Positions 24,911 through 33,764 of a stretch of DNA of 64,000 nt are shown one piece after another. A program made the position numbers and the translations under genes. Origin of the DNA: Thermosulfuriphilus ammonigenes (GTDB lineage Bacteria > Desulfobacterota > Thermodesulfobacteria > Thermodesulfobacteriales > ST65); the NCBI RefSeq assembly GCF_011207455.1, contig NZ_CP048877.1, forward strand, positions 1,728,576 to 1,792,575, written 5' to 3'. Position 1 is the stretch's first letter, and every line of letters begins with the position of its first letter. Below the pieces are notes generated by a model, which ran no database searches, was not told the origin of the DNA, and worked only from the letters and a program-made list of their open reading frames with translations.

Positions 24911-26662
24911 TTAAGTCTTTTGAACACCGGCGTCAACTGCGCTGTGAGGACGAAGGTGGCGGAGTCGAAGTCGTAGAAATGTCTGGCCCCTGAAATCATG
25001 GAGTTCGGGGGTGACGGCCAGTTCAAAGGATTCAAGATCTTCTTGGGCCAAGTTGGCCATGCCGAAGGCCACGGCAGGGAGGGTCAGACCATCCTGCCAG
25101 AGAAGAAGCTGGAGGTGGCCATTGCCCATAGTTTTTTGTTGCCGCACCTTGAACCCCGAAAGAGTAAAGATTGGTTCCGGCCAGCCGGGGCCAAAGGGTT
25201 CAAGATGCGGGAAAAGTTTCAAGAATTCGGGATCAAGGAGATCCTTTATGGTGACCCGGGCATCAACCTTGAGGGCCGATACCGGAGGGGCACTGATCAG
25301 GGCCTCTTCTACGGCCTGAAAGAAGGACCTTTTGAAGGGCTCGAGATTAGAGATGTGGAGGGCTAGTCCGGCGGCGGCGGCATGGCCTCCAAAGCCCAGG
25401 AGGTGCTCTCGGCAACGGCTGAGGAGCCGGTACAGGTGAAGCCCCTCGGGACAGCGTCCGGATCCTTTAGCCAGCCCGTTTTCATCAATCGATAGAAGGA
25501 CCACCGGTTGAAGAAGCTGTTCCTGGATTTTGGCGGCTACTATCCCCAGGACACCTTTGGGCCAGTTACTTCCAGCCAAGACCTGAGCCGGAGCCTCTGG
25601 TTCTATCATGGCCAGAGCCTCTTTGAGGAGCTCAGCCTCTAGGCGTTGGCGCTGGCTGTTTAGCTGGCCAAGTTTGTGAGCCAGCTCTTGAGCCTCTTCT
25701 GTTTTTTCGGTGGTTAGAAGTCTAAAGGCCAGCAGGGCTTCTTCCAGGCGGCCTGCGGCATTGATACGCGGCCCTAGTCGGAAGGCCACCTCGGTGGTCC
25801 CCACTCTGGCCCCTTCAAGACCGCTTTCAGCTTTAAGGGCCCGAATGCCTGGACGATGGGCCTGGCTTAAAAGATCTAGCCCGATCTTCACTAAGGTGCG
25901 GTTCTCCCCTCTAAGAGGGGCCATGTCGGCTACGGTCCCCAGGGCGACCAGATCCAGGAGCTCTCGAAGGTTGGGCATGGTCTCCCGAGATAGCCTTCCC
26001 TGCCGGTAAAGTCGGCCTCTTACAGCCCTGGCCAGATTGAGGGCCACCCCTACTCCGGCCAGGTTTTTTTCGGGATAGCGACAGTCTCTTCTCTGGGGGT
26101 TGACTACCGCCAAGGCCGGAGGAAGTTCTGTGGGCACCTGATGATGATCGGTGATGATAACCTCCATGCCCGCCTCTCGGGCCAAGGCGGTGGCCTCATG
26201 AGCGGTTATACCGCAATCAACCGTAATGACTAACCGGGCTCCGGTTTCCTTAAGACGGCTGATGAGGTGGGCGTGAAAGCCGTAACCGTCTTCTTCTCGG
26301 TGAGGAAAGAAGACCTCTACCGGATGACCTAAACGCCTGAAGAAGTGCCAAAGGAGGGCCGTGGCTGTAACTCCATCGGCGTCATAGTCCCCATAGATGA
26401 GAATCTTTTCCCTGCGGGAGATGGCCAGGATAATTCGAGCCACAGCCCGGTCCATGTCAGCCATAAGGAAGGGGTCATGGAGTCGAGATAGATTGGGGAA
26501 GAGGGCTTCTCTGGCTTCAGCGGCCTTCCCTATGCCTCGATGAAAGAGTATCCGGGCGATGAGAGGGGGCAGGCCAGATTCCCTGAGGAAATGCCGCAGA
26601 CGGGCCTGATCTGCGAGATAGTTGAGCCACTGCTTCACGGCCCAAAGACTAGCTGTCTCCAT
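24911..26662 (-). CDS. recJ: Single-stranded-DNA exonuclease RecJ
   Basis: 583 residues from the ATG at 26662 (a TTG 4 codons earlier is possible). DHH phosphoesterase motifs GDYDADGVTATALL, VDCGI and ITDHHQVP; the DHHA1 GGHAAAAGLAL motif; and a C-terminal OB-like domain (HLQLLLWQDGLTLPAVAFGM). A 5'-3' ssDNA exonuclease of recombination and mismatch repair. Upstream of and same strand as the phosphohexomutase gene. Confidence 0.93.
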   Translation of the reverse strand: METASLWAVKQWLNYLADQARLRHFLRESGLPPLIARILFHRGIGKAAEAREALFPNLSRLHDPFLMADMDRAVARIILAISRREKILIYGDYDADGVTATALLWHFFRRLGHPVEVFFPHREEDGYGFHAHLISRLKETGARLVITVDCGITAHEATALAREAGMEVIITDHHQVPTELPPALAVVNPQRRDCRYPEKNLAGVGVALNLARAVRGRLYRQGRLSRETMPNLRELLDLVALGTVADMAPLRGENRTLVKIGLDLLSQAHRPGIRALKAESGLEGARVGTTEVAFRLGPRINAAGRLEEALLAFRLLTTEKTEEAQELAHKLGQLNSQRQRLEAELLKEALAMIEPEAPAQVLAGSNWPKGVLGIVAAKIQEQLLQPVVLLSIDENGLAKGSGRCPEGLHLYRLLSRCREHLLGFGGHAAAAGLALHISNLEPFKRSFFQAVEEALISAPPVSALKVDARVTIKDLLDPEFLKLFPHLEPFGPGWPEPIFTLSGFKVRQQKTMGNGHLQLLLWQDGLTLPAVAFGMANLAQEDLESFELAVTPELHDFRGQTFLRLRLRHLRPHSAVDAGVQKT

Positions 26663-26686
26663 TTCAAAGATCAAGGCGATTCCCGT

Positions 26687-26701
26687 GCTTCATTTTGAAA
26701 C
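26687..26701. promoter_or_regulatory. GTTTC-N5-GAAAC-like site upstream of the cytochrome gene
   Basis: GCTTCATTTTGAAAC, one mismatch to the palindrome. The run TTCATTTTGAAACA is identical to the one at TauE 2 (17509). It lies immediately upstream of the -35 element at 26711, a usual place for an activator. It could equally act on recJ, which diverges from here. Confidence 0.45.
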
Positions 26702-26710
26702 AGAAAATCC

Positions 26711-26740
26711 TTGACTCCTGATGCAAGGTGTGTCTTTAAT
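26711..26740 (+). promoter_or_regulatory. Sigma-70-type promoter for the cytochrome gene
   Basis: TTGACT at 26711-26716 and TTTAAT at 26735-26740, 18-base spacer. A leader of about 55 AT-rich bases follows, ending in GGGGAGGGGG before the ATG. Confidence 0.5.
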
Positions 26741-26801
26741 CTCTATAGGAAACTAAAATTTCCTAAAATTCTTAAAATTTTAATTTTTAGGGGAGGGGGT
26801 T

Positions 26802-28103
26802 ATGAAATCTTTTGCCTTGCTACTTCTCTCCTTTTGTTTTCTCTCCGGGCTCGGCGCCTCCAGTAGGGCGGCCCAGATAGACAGTCTCCAAGAGCTGATT
26901 AAGCGCTATGATTCTTCCTCCTGCAAAGAATGTCATCAAGAGATCTATGAAGAGTGGCAAAAATCCATGCACGCCCGTTCCATCTTCGGTCGTCTGGGGA
27001 GGACTTCGGCCACCCTGATAACCACCATTGAAAAAGGACTTAAACGCTGGCCCTATTCCGGGGTCAAAGAACCGGAGGACGTGCGTATAAAACATCTCAT
27101 GGGATGCGCTAAATGTCATCTGCCCCAGCTAGCCCAGGCCAGTGATCAGGTTGCCCAGGAGTTGGTGGAGAACCTTTATGCCTGGTATGAGGACGACGAT
27201 GAGGAGGCCGAGGCCCGTTTGAAAAGCCTCAACATCGGCTGTCTCGTCTGTCACAACCTTAAGGCTATCACCCACAAATGGGTGGACGGGCCGCCAGATC
27301 CTAAGGCTGTCTATGGCGACAAGGTTGGTTCTCATGAGGATGAGACATATCCCCTTCTCAAAAAGAGCCCCATAATGGGAGAGTCTATCCTCTGCGGCCA
27401 GTGTCATGGCCTGGGGCCCAATCTGGAATTGGATAATCCCACTCAGTGCGCCACCCTCTATGGTAGCTACCTTTTTGCCTATGTTGCTGAAGGTGGTCAT
27501 GAAACCTGCCAAGACTGTCATATGCGTCGCTCCGGCAAAGGCCATGATATTCAGTCCTACAGGGATCCGGCCATGTACCAACAGGCTGTGGCCATAGAGG
27601 TGGATGGTCTGGCTTACTACTGGCGTAAAAGCAAGGCCGAAGGGGTCATACCTCTGGGGGTGATCAGAGTGGCCCTTACTAACCGGGCTGGTCATGCCAT
27701 CCCCGATGGCTGACCTACCCCCAACCGGGTGGTCCTGGAGGTGACCGCCACAACCCCTGAGGGAGAAGAAGTCTATCGAAATTCGGTAATTTACATGCCC
27801 CATCCAGGCAGGATGTGCCGGGGGGCAGAGATGGGCCGAGGACCTTACGAAAAATGTGGTCTGGTTCGCGAGACCAGCCTGCCTCCCGGAAAGACGATCC
27901 ACCAGAGCTTTGAGATCACCTTTCCCTATCAGGATATGGTTAAAGATGGCCGCTTCGTGGATAGAATCCTTAAGACCAAAAGACTAAATACCCGGGTAAG
28001 GCTATGGTATCTTCCCTTTGGCGGCTTTGATGGCAATGAAGTCCTCTGGTTTGAGAAAGACCTTTCTCTGGAACTGAAGGGAGATTGGGTCTGGAAGAGA
28101 TAG
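26802..28103 (+). CDS. Pentahaem cytochrome c with in-frame TGA (selenocysteine candidate)
   Basis: Signal peptide (about 1-23), then five CxxCH haem sites: CKECH, CAKCH, CLVCH, CGQCH and CQDCH. The frame meets TGA at 27711-27713 (codon 304) in the context NRAGHAIPDG-TGA-PTPNRVVLEV and continues uninterrupted for 129 more codons in the same family-like style to 28103. I read it as one 433-residue selenoprotein; the segment after the TGA has no start codon or ribosome-binding site of its own. The GHAIPDG turn resembles the GHxxPTG stretch of other multihaem proteins. Two cysteines near the C-terminus (RMCRG, EKCGL) are not haem sites. It would sit in the periplasm or be exported and carry electrons; the partner is unknown. 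Confidence 0.82.
27712..27746 (+). promoter_or_regulatory. Candidate bacterial SECIS region
   Basis: Two mutually exclusive hairpins follow the TGA. (A) GACC-U-ACCC / GGGU-GGUC, eight pairs with one bulged U, loop CCAACC (27712-27734). (B) GGUC / GACC with loop CUGGAGGU, starting 17 bases after the TGA (27731-27746). B has the G-rich apical loop and distance expected of a bacterial SECIS; A is more stable. Not folded by software. Confidence 0.5.
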
Positions 28104-28145
28104 TCTTTTTGGCTTCTGCTTCTTAGCTTCTGGTTATATAAGGGA

Positions 28146-28184
28146 GCCGGGGAAAGACATAGATCCTGCTTTCCCCGGCTTTTT
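28146..28184 (+). terminator. Intrinsic terminator after the cytochrome gene
   Basis: Stem GCCGGGGAAAG / CTTTCCCCGGC (11 bp), 12-base loop, then five T. It lies 42 bases past the cytochrome stop. Confidence 0.88.
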
Positions 28185-28215
28185 AAAGGCCCTTTTTCAG
28201 AGTAAATAAGAGACC

Positions 28216-29373
28216 GTGATCCGGGTCCTTCATACCTCAGACTGGCATCTTGGCAAGACCTTCGAAGGAACAGATTTTTCCCTCCTTGAAGAACAGGAAG
28301 CAGCCCTTCAGGAACTGGTTGAGCTTGTCCAGGCCGAGGACTTCCATTTGGTGGTAGTGGCCGGAGATATCTTTGACCACTATCTGCCCCCGGCGACGGC
28401 CCAGCGCCTCTTCTATGACACCTTGGCGGAGCTTTCCGAGGGAGGGAAGCGGCCAGTGGTGGTTATCGCCGGCAATCATGACTCTCCGGATCTTCTCACC
28501 TCGGCCCGGGGCTTTACCCTGAACCAAGGGGTAGTTATGGCCGGCCGGCCGGGGGAGCTAGAGGCCTGGGAGCACCAGACCAGAAACTTCAGGCTCGTGG
28601 TGCGAGGCCCTCAATTAAAGATTGATTTCCCTCAGGGCGCGCTGACCCTCTTTCTCCTGCCCTACCCTTCGGAGGTAAGGCTTTCGGGGGAGGGTAGCCT
28701 GACCAATCGGCTCCGGTCCCTGGCCGCCTACCTGCCCCTGGGGGAGGTGGATGTTCTCCTGGGGCATATCTTTCTTGAGCGAGGGGAGCTGGCCGGCTCG
28801 GAACGGCAGATCCTGGGTGATCTGGCAGTCCTTCCCCGGGAGTTGCTCCCTCCGGCCAGGATTATGGCCTTGGGGCACCTTCATGGCTACCAGCGTTTCC
28901 GAGACGCCTGCTATAGTGGTTCTATCTTTCCTTTTTCCCGCCAGGAGGCCCGCCGACGTTCAAAAAAGTTTTTCTCTCTCATTGAATTGCCAGATGAGGG
29001 AGAGCCGCGGCTTGAGGCCATTCCCATTACCCGGCCGAAGTCAGTGGCCGTGGTGACGGCAGAGACTCCGGATGAGGCCTTACTTCTGGCTGAAGACAGG
29101 CCCAAGGAGCTGGTTTTCCTGGAGATTTCTCGACCCCCCAGTGGTCCGGAGACTATCGAAAGACTCAAAAAGGCCTTCTCCGGTCGGCTCTTAGGGCTTC
29201 GTTTTGCCCCGCCTCAGCCATCTGAGGCTCAACTGGGCCCTTCGGATACCAGAGGCCTTACCGATCGGGATCTTTTTGTGGAGTTTTATCGCCGTCTTTA
29301 TCAAAAAGACCCTCCGGAACCTCTTCTTTCGCTCTTTCTCAGACTGATGTCCCAGGTCGGGGAGATAGCTTAG
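28216..29373 (+). CDS. sbcD: SbcD-family DNA exonuclease subunit
   Basis: 385 residues from GTG. Metallophosphoesterase motifs in order: TSDWHLGK, VAGDIFDHY, AGNHDSPDLL, LLGHIFLERG and ALGHLHGYQR. SbcD is the Mre11-like nuclease of the SbcCD hairpin-cleaving complex. The usual downstream sbcC is missing: the next gene is convergent and unrelated, 3 bases past this stop. A partner elsewhere in the genome is likely. Confidence 0.88.
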   Translation: MIRVLHTSDWHLGKTFEGTDFSLLEEQEAALQELVELVQAEDFHLVVVAGDIFDHYLPPATAQRLFYDTLAELSEGGKRPVVVIAGNHDSPDLLTSARGFTLNQGVVMAGRPGELEAWEHQTRNFRLVVRGPQLKIDFPQGALTLFLLPYPSEVRLSGEGSLTNRLRSLAAYLPLGEVDVLLGHIFLERGELAGSERQILGDLAVLPRELLPPARIMALGHLHGYQRFRDACYSGSIFPFSRQEARRRSKKFFSLIELPDEGEPRLEAIPITRPKSVAVVTAETPDEALLLAEDRPKELVFLEISRPPSGPETIERLKKAFSGRLLGLRFAPPQPSEAQLGPSDTRGLTDRDLFVEFYRRLYQKDPPEPLLSLFLRLMSQVGEIA

Positions 29374-29376
29374 TTT

Positions 29377-31680
29377 CTATTTGGGGCTATCTGGTGGCTC
29401 TTCCAGAAGGGAGTAGTGGCCCTCAAAGAAGGCTTTTACGTATCGTTTCCTGGTGGCCTCATCCTGAAGGGGCATATCAAGTTGACGGGTGAATCCCATA
29501 AGACGTCCGAGTTGATCCAGCCGCTCGGCAATCTCCTCCTCCCTCCCCTCGATAAAGGCAGCAAAGACAGCGTCGGCCTTGGTTTCCACCCGGAAGTCCA
29601 GCTCTCGAAGAATATCCACCAGGAGCAGAGAACGCTGGATCCGTCCTTCAGCTCCGGCTCCTCCTCCGCCGAATCGGAAAAAGAGATAGTTGTGGCTCGG
29701 GAATTCGGTCTTTCGGACCTCTACCGCCAGAAGATGATAGGCCATCCGACAGCGAAGAAAGAGATAATCAGGCAGGAGGATACCAAACCCCCGTCCGCCC
29801 TCCTGGGTAACATCACGATGGACAAAGGAGCGAGAGAGCACCGAGAGAAAGCCCCCCAGGTGAAATTCTACTGGTCCTGACCAGCTGACTCCCTCATGGG
29901 TCATCCCCCGCCAGAGGTCCAGAAAGGGCCGGCAGAGAATATCAGAGATGGTTATCTCTCGTCGAAAGGCGGCTAAAGAAGAAAGGCCCCGTCCCAGGTT
30001 AAGGAAATAAAAGGAAAGAGGTACCCGGGGATCTCGAAGGAGATGGGTAAGACTAAGGGCCTCAGGGCTATGGAAGCTTTCCCAGAAGACGGCTTCCAAA
30101 CCCAGGTGAAGGATGTCTGCCGGACCAATGATCTCCTCGGCTTCAACGGCTACCAAAGGATCTTCGGCTCCCAGGATTAAAGGAATGTGAATTTCAAACA
30201 GGAACCGCCATTTATCCGGAAGGGGAGGGTTTTTGGTCTTGAGCAAAGAGCGTTTCCAGCCCCGATAAAGCCGTCCTCTTTCGGTGTCTAGGCTGATCAG
30301 AGTCTGATCTTCTATCAGATCTGGGGGCAGACCAAGGGCCTCCGGCTTGATCTCCAGCGGGGATTCGGTCTCCGACCGTTGATTGAAGGTTCCAGCCAGA
30401 GATCCCGGCCCTATGGGTCTGACTTCGGCCTCTAAGACGGCTTCGGATTCCAGAAGCCTCGGTGGAGAGACCTTAAGGGGAAAGATACCCACCAGCCTGA
30501 GACGACCTCCTTCTTCCAGAAGCCAGCGAATTTCCCGGGGGCCTTCGAAATGGGCCTCAAGGAGCTGGCCATATTCCCAGAGCCGGAGCAGGTGTCTGTC
30601 TTCAAGAGGTGATAGTCTCTGGAGCTCCGGGGAAAGACTTTTTTCTTCCGGAAGGCCTTCTGATACTAAAAAGAGGCCTTTTTTCCTTGACCCACTCATT
30701 CCAGAGATGATTTTTTTCTGGTGGCGATCAATAAGGAAGACATCAGCCCCACCACCGGCTTCAATGATCCCTCCAACTCCCCAGAAGGCCACAGCCAGGG
30801 CCAAATTTTCACCCGGAAAGCGGGGGTCCAGGGAGTAAAAAACCCCCGAGGCAATGACCTTTGTCTTGGCGACGACCAGACAGGGGAGAAAGAAGGCCCT
30901 GGGAAGACCGAGGTAGGCCCTTTTCTCAAGGGCCGCCAAAAGGGCCAGGCCACAGGTCCTCTGAAGGCTATCTTGCCCCGGGTTCTCGGTAGCGGCCAGG
31001 CCCAAGAGCCCCTGTTCCTGGTGACCAAAGGCCAGAAATATGGCTTTGTTGGCCTCTAGTATCTCTGGGACTGAAGCAAGCTCTGGGCCGAAAAGTCGGC
31101 CAAGCCTTTCCTGCCAGAGGCCGTGGTCCTGGTTAGAGAGGATCTCTTCTAATTCTTGATGATTAAGCCCCATGGGGCCCGTTTCAGGGATGATCACTAC
31201 TCCCCGAGGGACAGGAAGACCGAGGGCTCTGGCCTCAGCTAACTCGGCCAGAGGTCGACCAATGACTTCGGCAGCTGTAAGGTCAAGACTGCTTAAGGGA
31301 AGGATTCTCCCCCGCTCCTCTTCTATAGTGCTGATTTGCTTCTGAATCTCCTCAATGTGGGCAAAAAGCCAGGCATATCGATTTTCTGTAAGATCGTTGA
31401 GGATACGGACATTGTTTTTAAGCTCAAAGATAAGGTCTTCAAAACGGGACTTTAGCCACCCCGGCTTTGTCCCTCGGCTGAGACGAAAGCGAATCTCTTC
31501 TAATACCTGAAGGGAAAGCAGCCTGGTCTCCAAAAAGTCCATAAGGGCTATATTTCTTCGTTTGAGCCCCGGAGATCCGCCTCCAAGAAAGAGACGGGCC
31601 AGTTGCCCTTCCTCTGGAGGACTCTTTTCTTCTTTGCTAAAAAGCCAGTCTTTTACCTTCTGCCAGAGAGAGTCTTTCAT
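29377..31680 (-). CDS. PEP-synthase-like paralogue P1, degenerate
   Basis: 767 residues. A helical N-terminal domain (about 30-130) and a degenerate PPDK/ATP-grasp region resemble the protein at 39013. The VRSSAxxED loop is lost (AFGHQEQGLLGLAATENPGQ in its place), although SGVFYSLDPRFPGENL keeps the family shape. The phosphohistidine swivelling domain is not recognisable. The C-terminal ~270 residues match the C-terminal domain of the 39013 protein closely (FRREITISDI, WRGMTHEGVSW, FRFGGGGAGAEGR, QLGRLMGFTRQLDM). Starts at the base after the stop of P2. Probably a non-catalytic family member with a binding or regulatory role. Confidence 0.75.
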   Translation of the reverse strand: MKDSLWQKVKDWLFSKEEKSPPEEGQLARLFLGGGSPGLKRRNIALMDFLETRLLSLQVLEEIRFRLSRGTKPGWLKSRFEDLIFELKNNVRILNDLTENRYAWLFAHIEEIQKQISTIEEERGRILPLSSLDLTAAEVIGRPLAELAEARALGLPVPRGVVIIPETGPMGLNHQELEEILSNQDHGLWQERLGRLFGPELASVPEILEANKAIFLAFGHQEQGLLGLAATENPGQDSLQRTCGLALLAALEKRAYLGLPRAFFLPCLVVAKTKVIASGVFYSLDPRFPGENLALAVAFWGVGGIIEAGGGADVFLIDRHQKKIISGMSGSRKKGLFLVSEGLPEEKSLSPELQRLSPLEDRHLLRLWEYGQLLEAHFEGPREIRWLLEEGGRLRLVGIFPLKVSPPRLLESEAVLEAEVRPIGPGSLAGTFNQRSETESPLEIKPEALGLPPDLIEDQTLISLDTERGRLYRGWKRSLLKTKNPPLPDKWRFLFEIHIPLILGAEDPLVAVEAEEIIGPADILHLGLEAVFWESFHSPEALSLTHLLRDPRVPLSFYFLNLGRGLSSLAAFRREITISDILCRPFLDLWRGMTHEGVSWSGPVEFHLGGFLSVLSRSFVHRDVTQEGGRGFGILLPDYLFLRCRMAYHLLAVEVRKTEFPSHNYLFFRFGGGGAGAEGRIQRSLLLVDILRELDFRVETKADAVFAAFIEGREEEIAERLDQLGRLMGFTRQLDMPLQDEATRKRYVKAFFEGHYSLLEEPPDSPK

Positions 31681-33318
31681 CTATTTTGAGATTGGTACAC
31701 GGTCTTTTATGAAGACCAGTAAATCAACAATGGTTTGGCAATCTCTGGGCTCAGATGCATGAACCGGAGGGGGAAAAGACATGGAGCCGATATGATTTAA
31801 CATCCTCCGAAGGATACGGCGAGGAGCGTTTTGTTGCCAGCGGCAGTGGAGAGGGGGCTCTGGGTTCATTATCCAACCTCCGGGGGCAATTCGTCCCTCA
31901 TTGGCATCCAGGGTGAGATTACCCGCGGGAATTTCGTCTTTAGGATCCAGAACAAGAAACGGTATCTTTTTCTGACGACAGACAGAGGCCAGAAAGCTGG
32001 CTGGGTTGCCCTCTCGGGCCAGAATTCCTAGAGCCGGATGGACCGGCCGGTGGCTGTCGTTGTTAATCAGGAGAATTCCTTCTCCCCCCTCTTCTTTAGA
32101 GGATTCGTCCTGGAGAGGGCCACTTACAAGACCGGGACTGCCAGCCCGGAAAAGGGCTGTTGCCGGAATCCTTCCCCCGAAACTCTCTCCTTGGAGGTAT
32201 AATTGCGAGATGAGGAACTCTCCTCCCCTTACCTTAAGCCATCGCATCTTAAGGCTTTGTTCCAGGTAATTGGCCGCCCTGTTAGCCAACAGGGCCAGCT
32301 GGGTAATCTCCTCGGGGCCGAGAAAGGCCTCTGGTAGGGCCTCTCGGCTCTTAAATGGAGGTTGGGGGTCAAAAACTATTTTAATAGAGGGGGCATCAAA
32401 CTGGATGCTTAGCTCCTCAGATGATATGGAAAGCCAGCCGCTGAGACTGGGGGCTACCGTTTCTCCGGCTATAACTATCGGACGTAACCCCCCAAGATGA
32501 TCTTCTGTTAAAAGGAGACGCTGATCAGTCAGTAAGGTCAAGATGAGGCTTCGATAGGCCTCAAGTATAGCCTTTGCCTCTGGAGAGACGCCGGTAATCC
32601 TTTTTTTTACTTCCGGGAAAGAAAGAGAAACTTCTAGGCTGAGAGATTTCTGGAACTTTCCTTCCTCTTTATGGCCGAGAGATTTTTTTAACGCCTCTTC
32701 CAGGCGGACAGGAAAGGACGCCGCTTCTATCTTCTGGCGGATTTCAGTAGCCATTTTTAGGCCCTCTTCCTGCCCCAGACTACCTTCCAGCCTAAGCCAC
32801 TCCTCTTCGAGATCATTTTCACGGAGCAAACAAGAGAAGGCCTCCCTGGTGAAGAGAAGGCCGTCGGTGACTGGAAAACGGAGATAATTTTTAACCTCGG
32901 CCAAGGCGGCCAAGGAGGCTCCGGCCCAGGAAGAGTCTTCAAGGTCTAAGGAGCTAAGGGGAATAATCAGCCGCTGGCCCCTTGGAGGCCTTCCCTCAAT
33001 GACGGCCTCTATACGGCTGCAGATTTCCTCAAACCTTTCGGCCAGAAGAAGATGTTTCCCTTCGGTAAGAGAGAAAAACTCATTCAGGATTTCGATCATC
33101 CTCCGGCGCAGACAGCGATAGAGATGACGAACTTTCTTGGGAGCTAGGGGCTGATTGTTTCCCAGCAGATCTTCCATGGCCTTGATTCCCACTTCAACCT
33201 CTTCGATGAGTCCATCAAGAAGCGTTAGTCGGTCCTGAAAAAAGAATTCCTGGAGGTCAATGACCGGCCGTTCTCTTTCAGGTTGAAAGATTTTTTTAAG
33301 GCGTCTTAAAAATTCCAT
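31681..33318 (-). CDS. PEP-synthase-like paralogue P2, truncated and degenerate
   Basis: 545 residues. Helical N-terminal domain as in the protein at 36040 (MEFLRRLKKIFQPERERPVI vs MGLLERISAFFRPKGPAKER). The ATP-grasp core has lost its RSS motif and the LQxRP end. In the swivelling domain the phospho-accepting histidine is replaced by phenylalanine (F442 in GNPASFLASVCRQKKIPFLV; the 36040 protein has SPTSHMATLCREFRIPAIV). It ends shortly after this domain and lacks the shared C-terminal domain. No internal stop or frameshift, so it is a conserved-looking pseudo-enzyme rather than debris. Operon with P1; promoter not identified. Confidence 0.72.
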   Translation of the reverse strand: MEFLRRLKKIFQPERERPVIDLQEFFFQDRLTLLDGLIEEVEVGIKAMEDLLGNNQPLAPKKVRHLYRCLRRRMIEILNEFFSLTEGKHLLLAERFEEICSRIEAVIEGRPPRGQRLIIPLSSLDLEDSSWAGASLAALAEVKNYLRFPVTDGLLFTREAFSCLLRENDLEEEWLRLEGSLGQEEGLKMATEIRQKIEAASFPVRLEEALKKSLGHKEEGKFQKSLSLEVSLSFPEVKKRITGVSPEAKAILEAYRSLILTLLTDQRLLLTEDHLGGLRPIVIAGETVAPSLSGWLSISSEELSIQFDAPSIKIVFDPQPPFKSREALPEAFLGPEEITQLALLANRAANYLEQSLKMRWLKVRGGEFLISQLYLQGESFGGRIPATALFRAGSPGLVSGPLQDESSKEEGGEGILLINNDSHRPVHPALGILAREGNPASFLASVCRQKKIPFLVLDPKDEIPAGNLTLDANEGRIAPGGWIMNPEPPLHCRWQQNAPRRILRRMLNHIGSMSFPPPVHASEPRDCQTIVDLLVFIKDRVPISK

Positions 33319-33596
33319 ATCTTCTCGATAGTCCTTCCTGCTCTGGCCCAGATACTAAAGGCGGCTACCAGAGAAAAGCCCTCCTTTCAAGGAAGACAGG
33401 TCTGAAAGAGAATCATATCTTTCTGCAAGAATATGTCGGCTCGGCAATGTTGGCTTAAGTAAATAGCAAAAAATTAACAAAATTTTTTCAATTATATCCT
33501 AAACAATCAAAATTCCTCATTTTTTAAAATTTTTTTATATCTCATAAAAATTTTTAATGAAATTCTTATTGGTTTGGAGATTAAGGCCTAAACTCT

Positions 33597-33653
33597 GGTT
33601 TCAGTTTGAAACCTACTGGCAGGAAAGTTTGTGTCTTTTTTCACCTTGAAACA
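33597..33653. promoter_or_regulatory. Tandem enhancer-like palindromes for the sigma-54 operon
   Basis: GGTTTCAGTTTGAAACC (33597-33613, perfect 6-base arms, N5) and TTTC-ACCTT-GAAA (33639-33651) have centres 40 bases apart, about four helical turns. They lie roughly 137 and 97 bases upstream of the expected start. The surrounding gap 33319-33764 is AT-rich and otherwise holds only the promoter at 33715; no gene is seen in it. Confidence 0.7.
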
Positions 33654-33714
33654 ACCGGATTGTCTATGAAATTTTTGTGTCTCCTAACACCTGTTTGGAG
33701 CGTTAGTTCAAAAA

Positions 33715-33731
33715 TTGGCCCCCTCTTTGCT
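33715..33731 (+). promoter_or_regulatory. Sigma-54 promoter of the 33765-44450 operon
   Basis: TTGGCCCCCTCTTTGCT has GG and GC exactly 10 bases apart and a full TTTGCT -12 element; the -24 element is TTGGCC rather than TTGGCA. Start expected near 33742, about 23 bases before the first ATG with TGAGGAG between. Confidence 0.78.
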
Positions 33732-33764
33732 TAGGCGACGGTGAATCTACGCTGAGGAGTGTTC

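Noticed and set aside
27129-27902. 257-codon antisense frame opposite the cytochrome gene
   Set aside because: It runs across the TGA site but has no domain or ribosome-binding site; the five CxxCH motifs on the plus strand are decisive.
26802-28103. Reading the cytochrome as a pseudogene, or as two genes split by TGA
   Set aside because: Only one stop interrupts the frame, the downstream half keeps coding character with no start or ribosome-binding site, and the stop is TGA in a GHAIPDG context; selenocysteine explains this better.
31681-33318. P2 as a decayed pseudogene
   Set aside because: No stop or frameshift in 545 codons and it abuts P1; loss of motifs with an intact frame fits a pseudo-enzyme.
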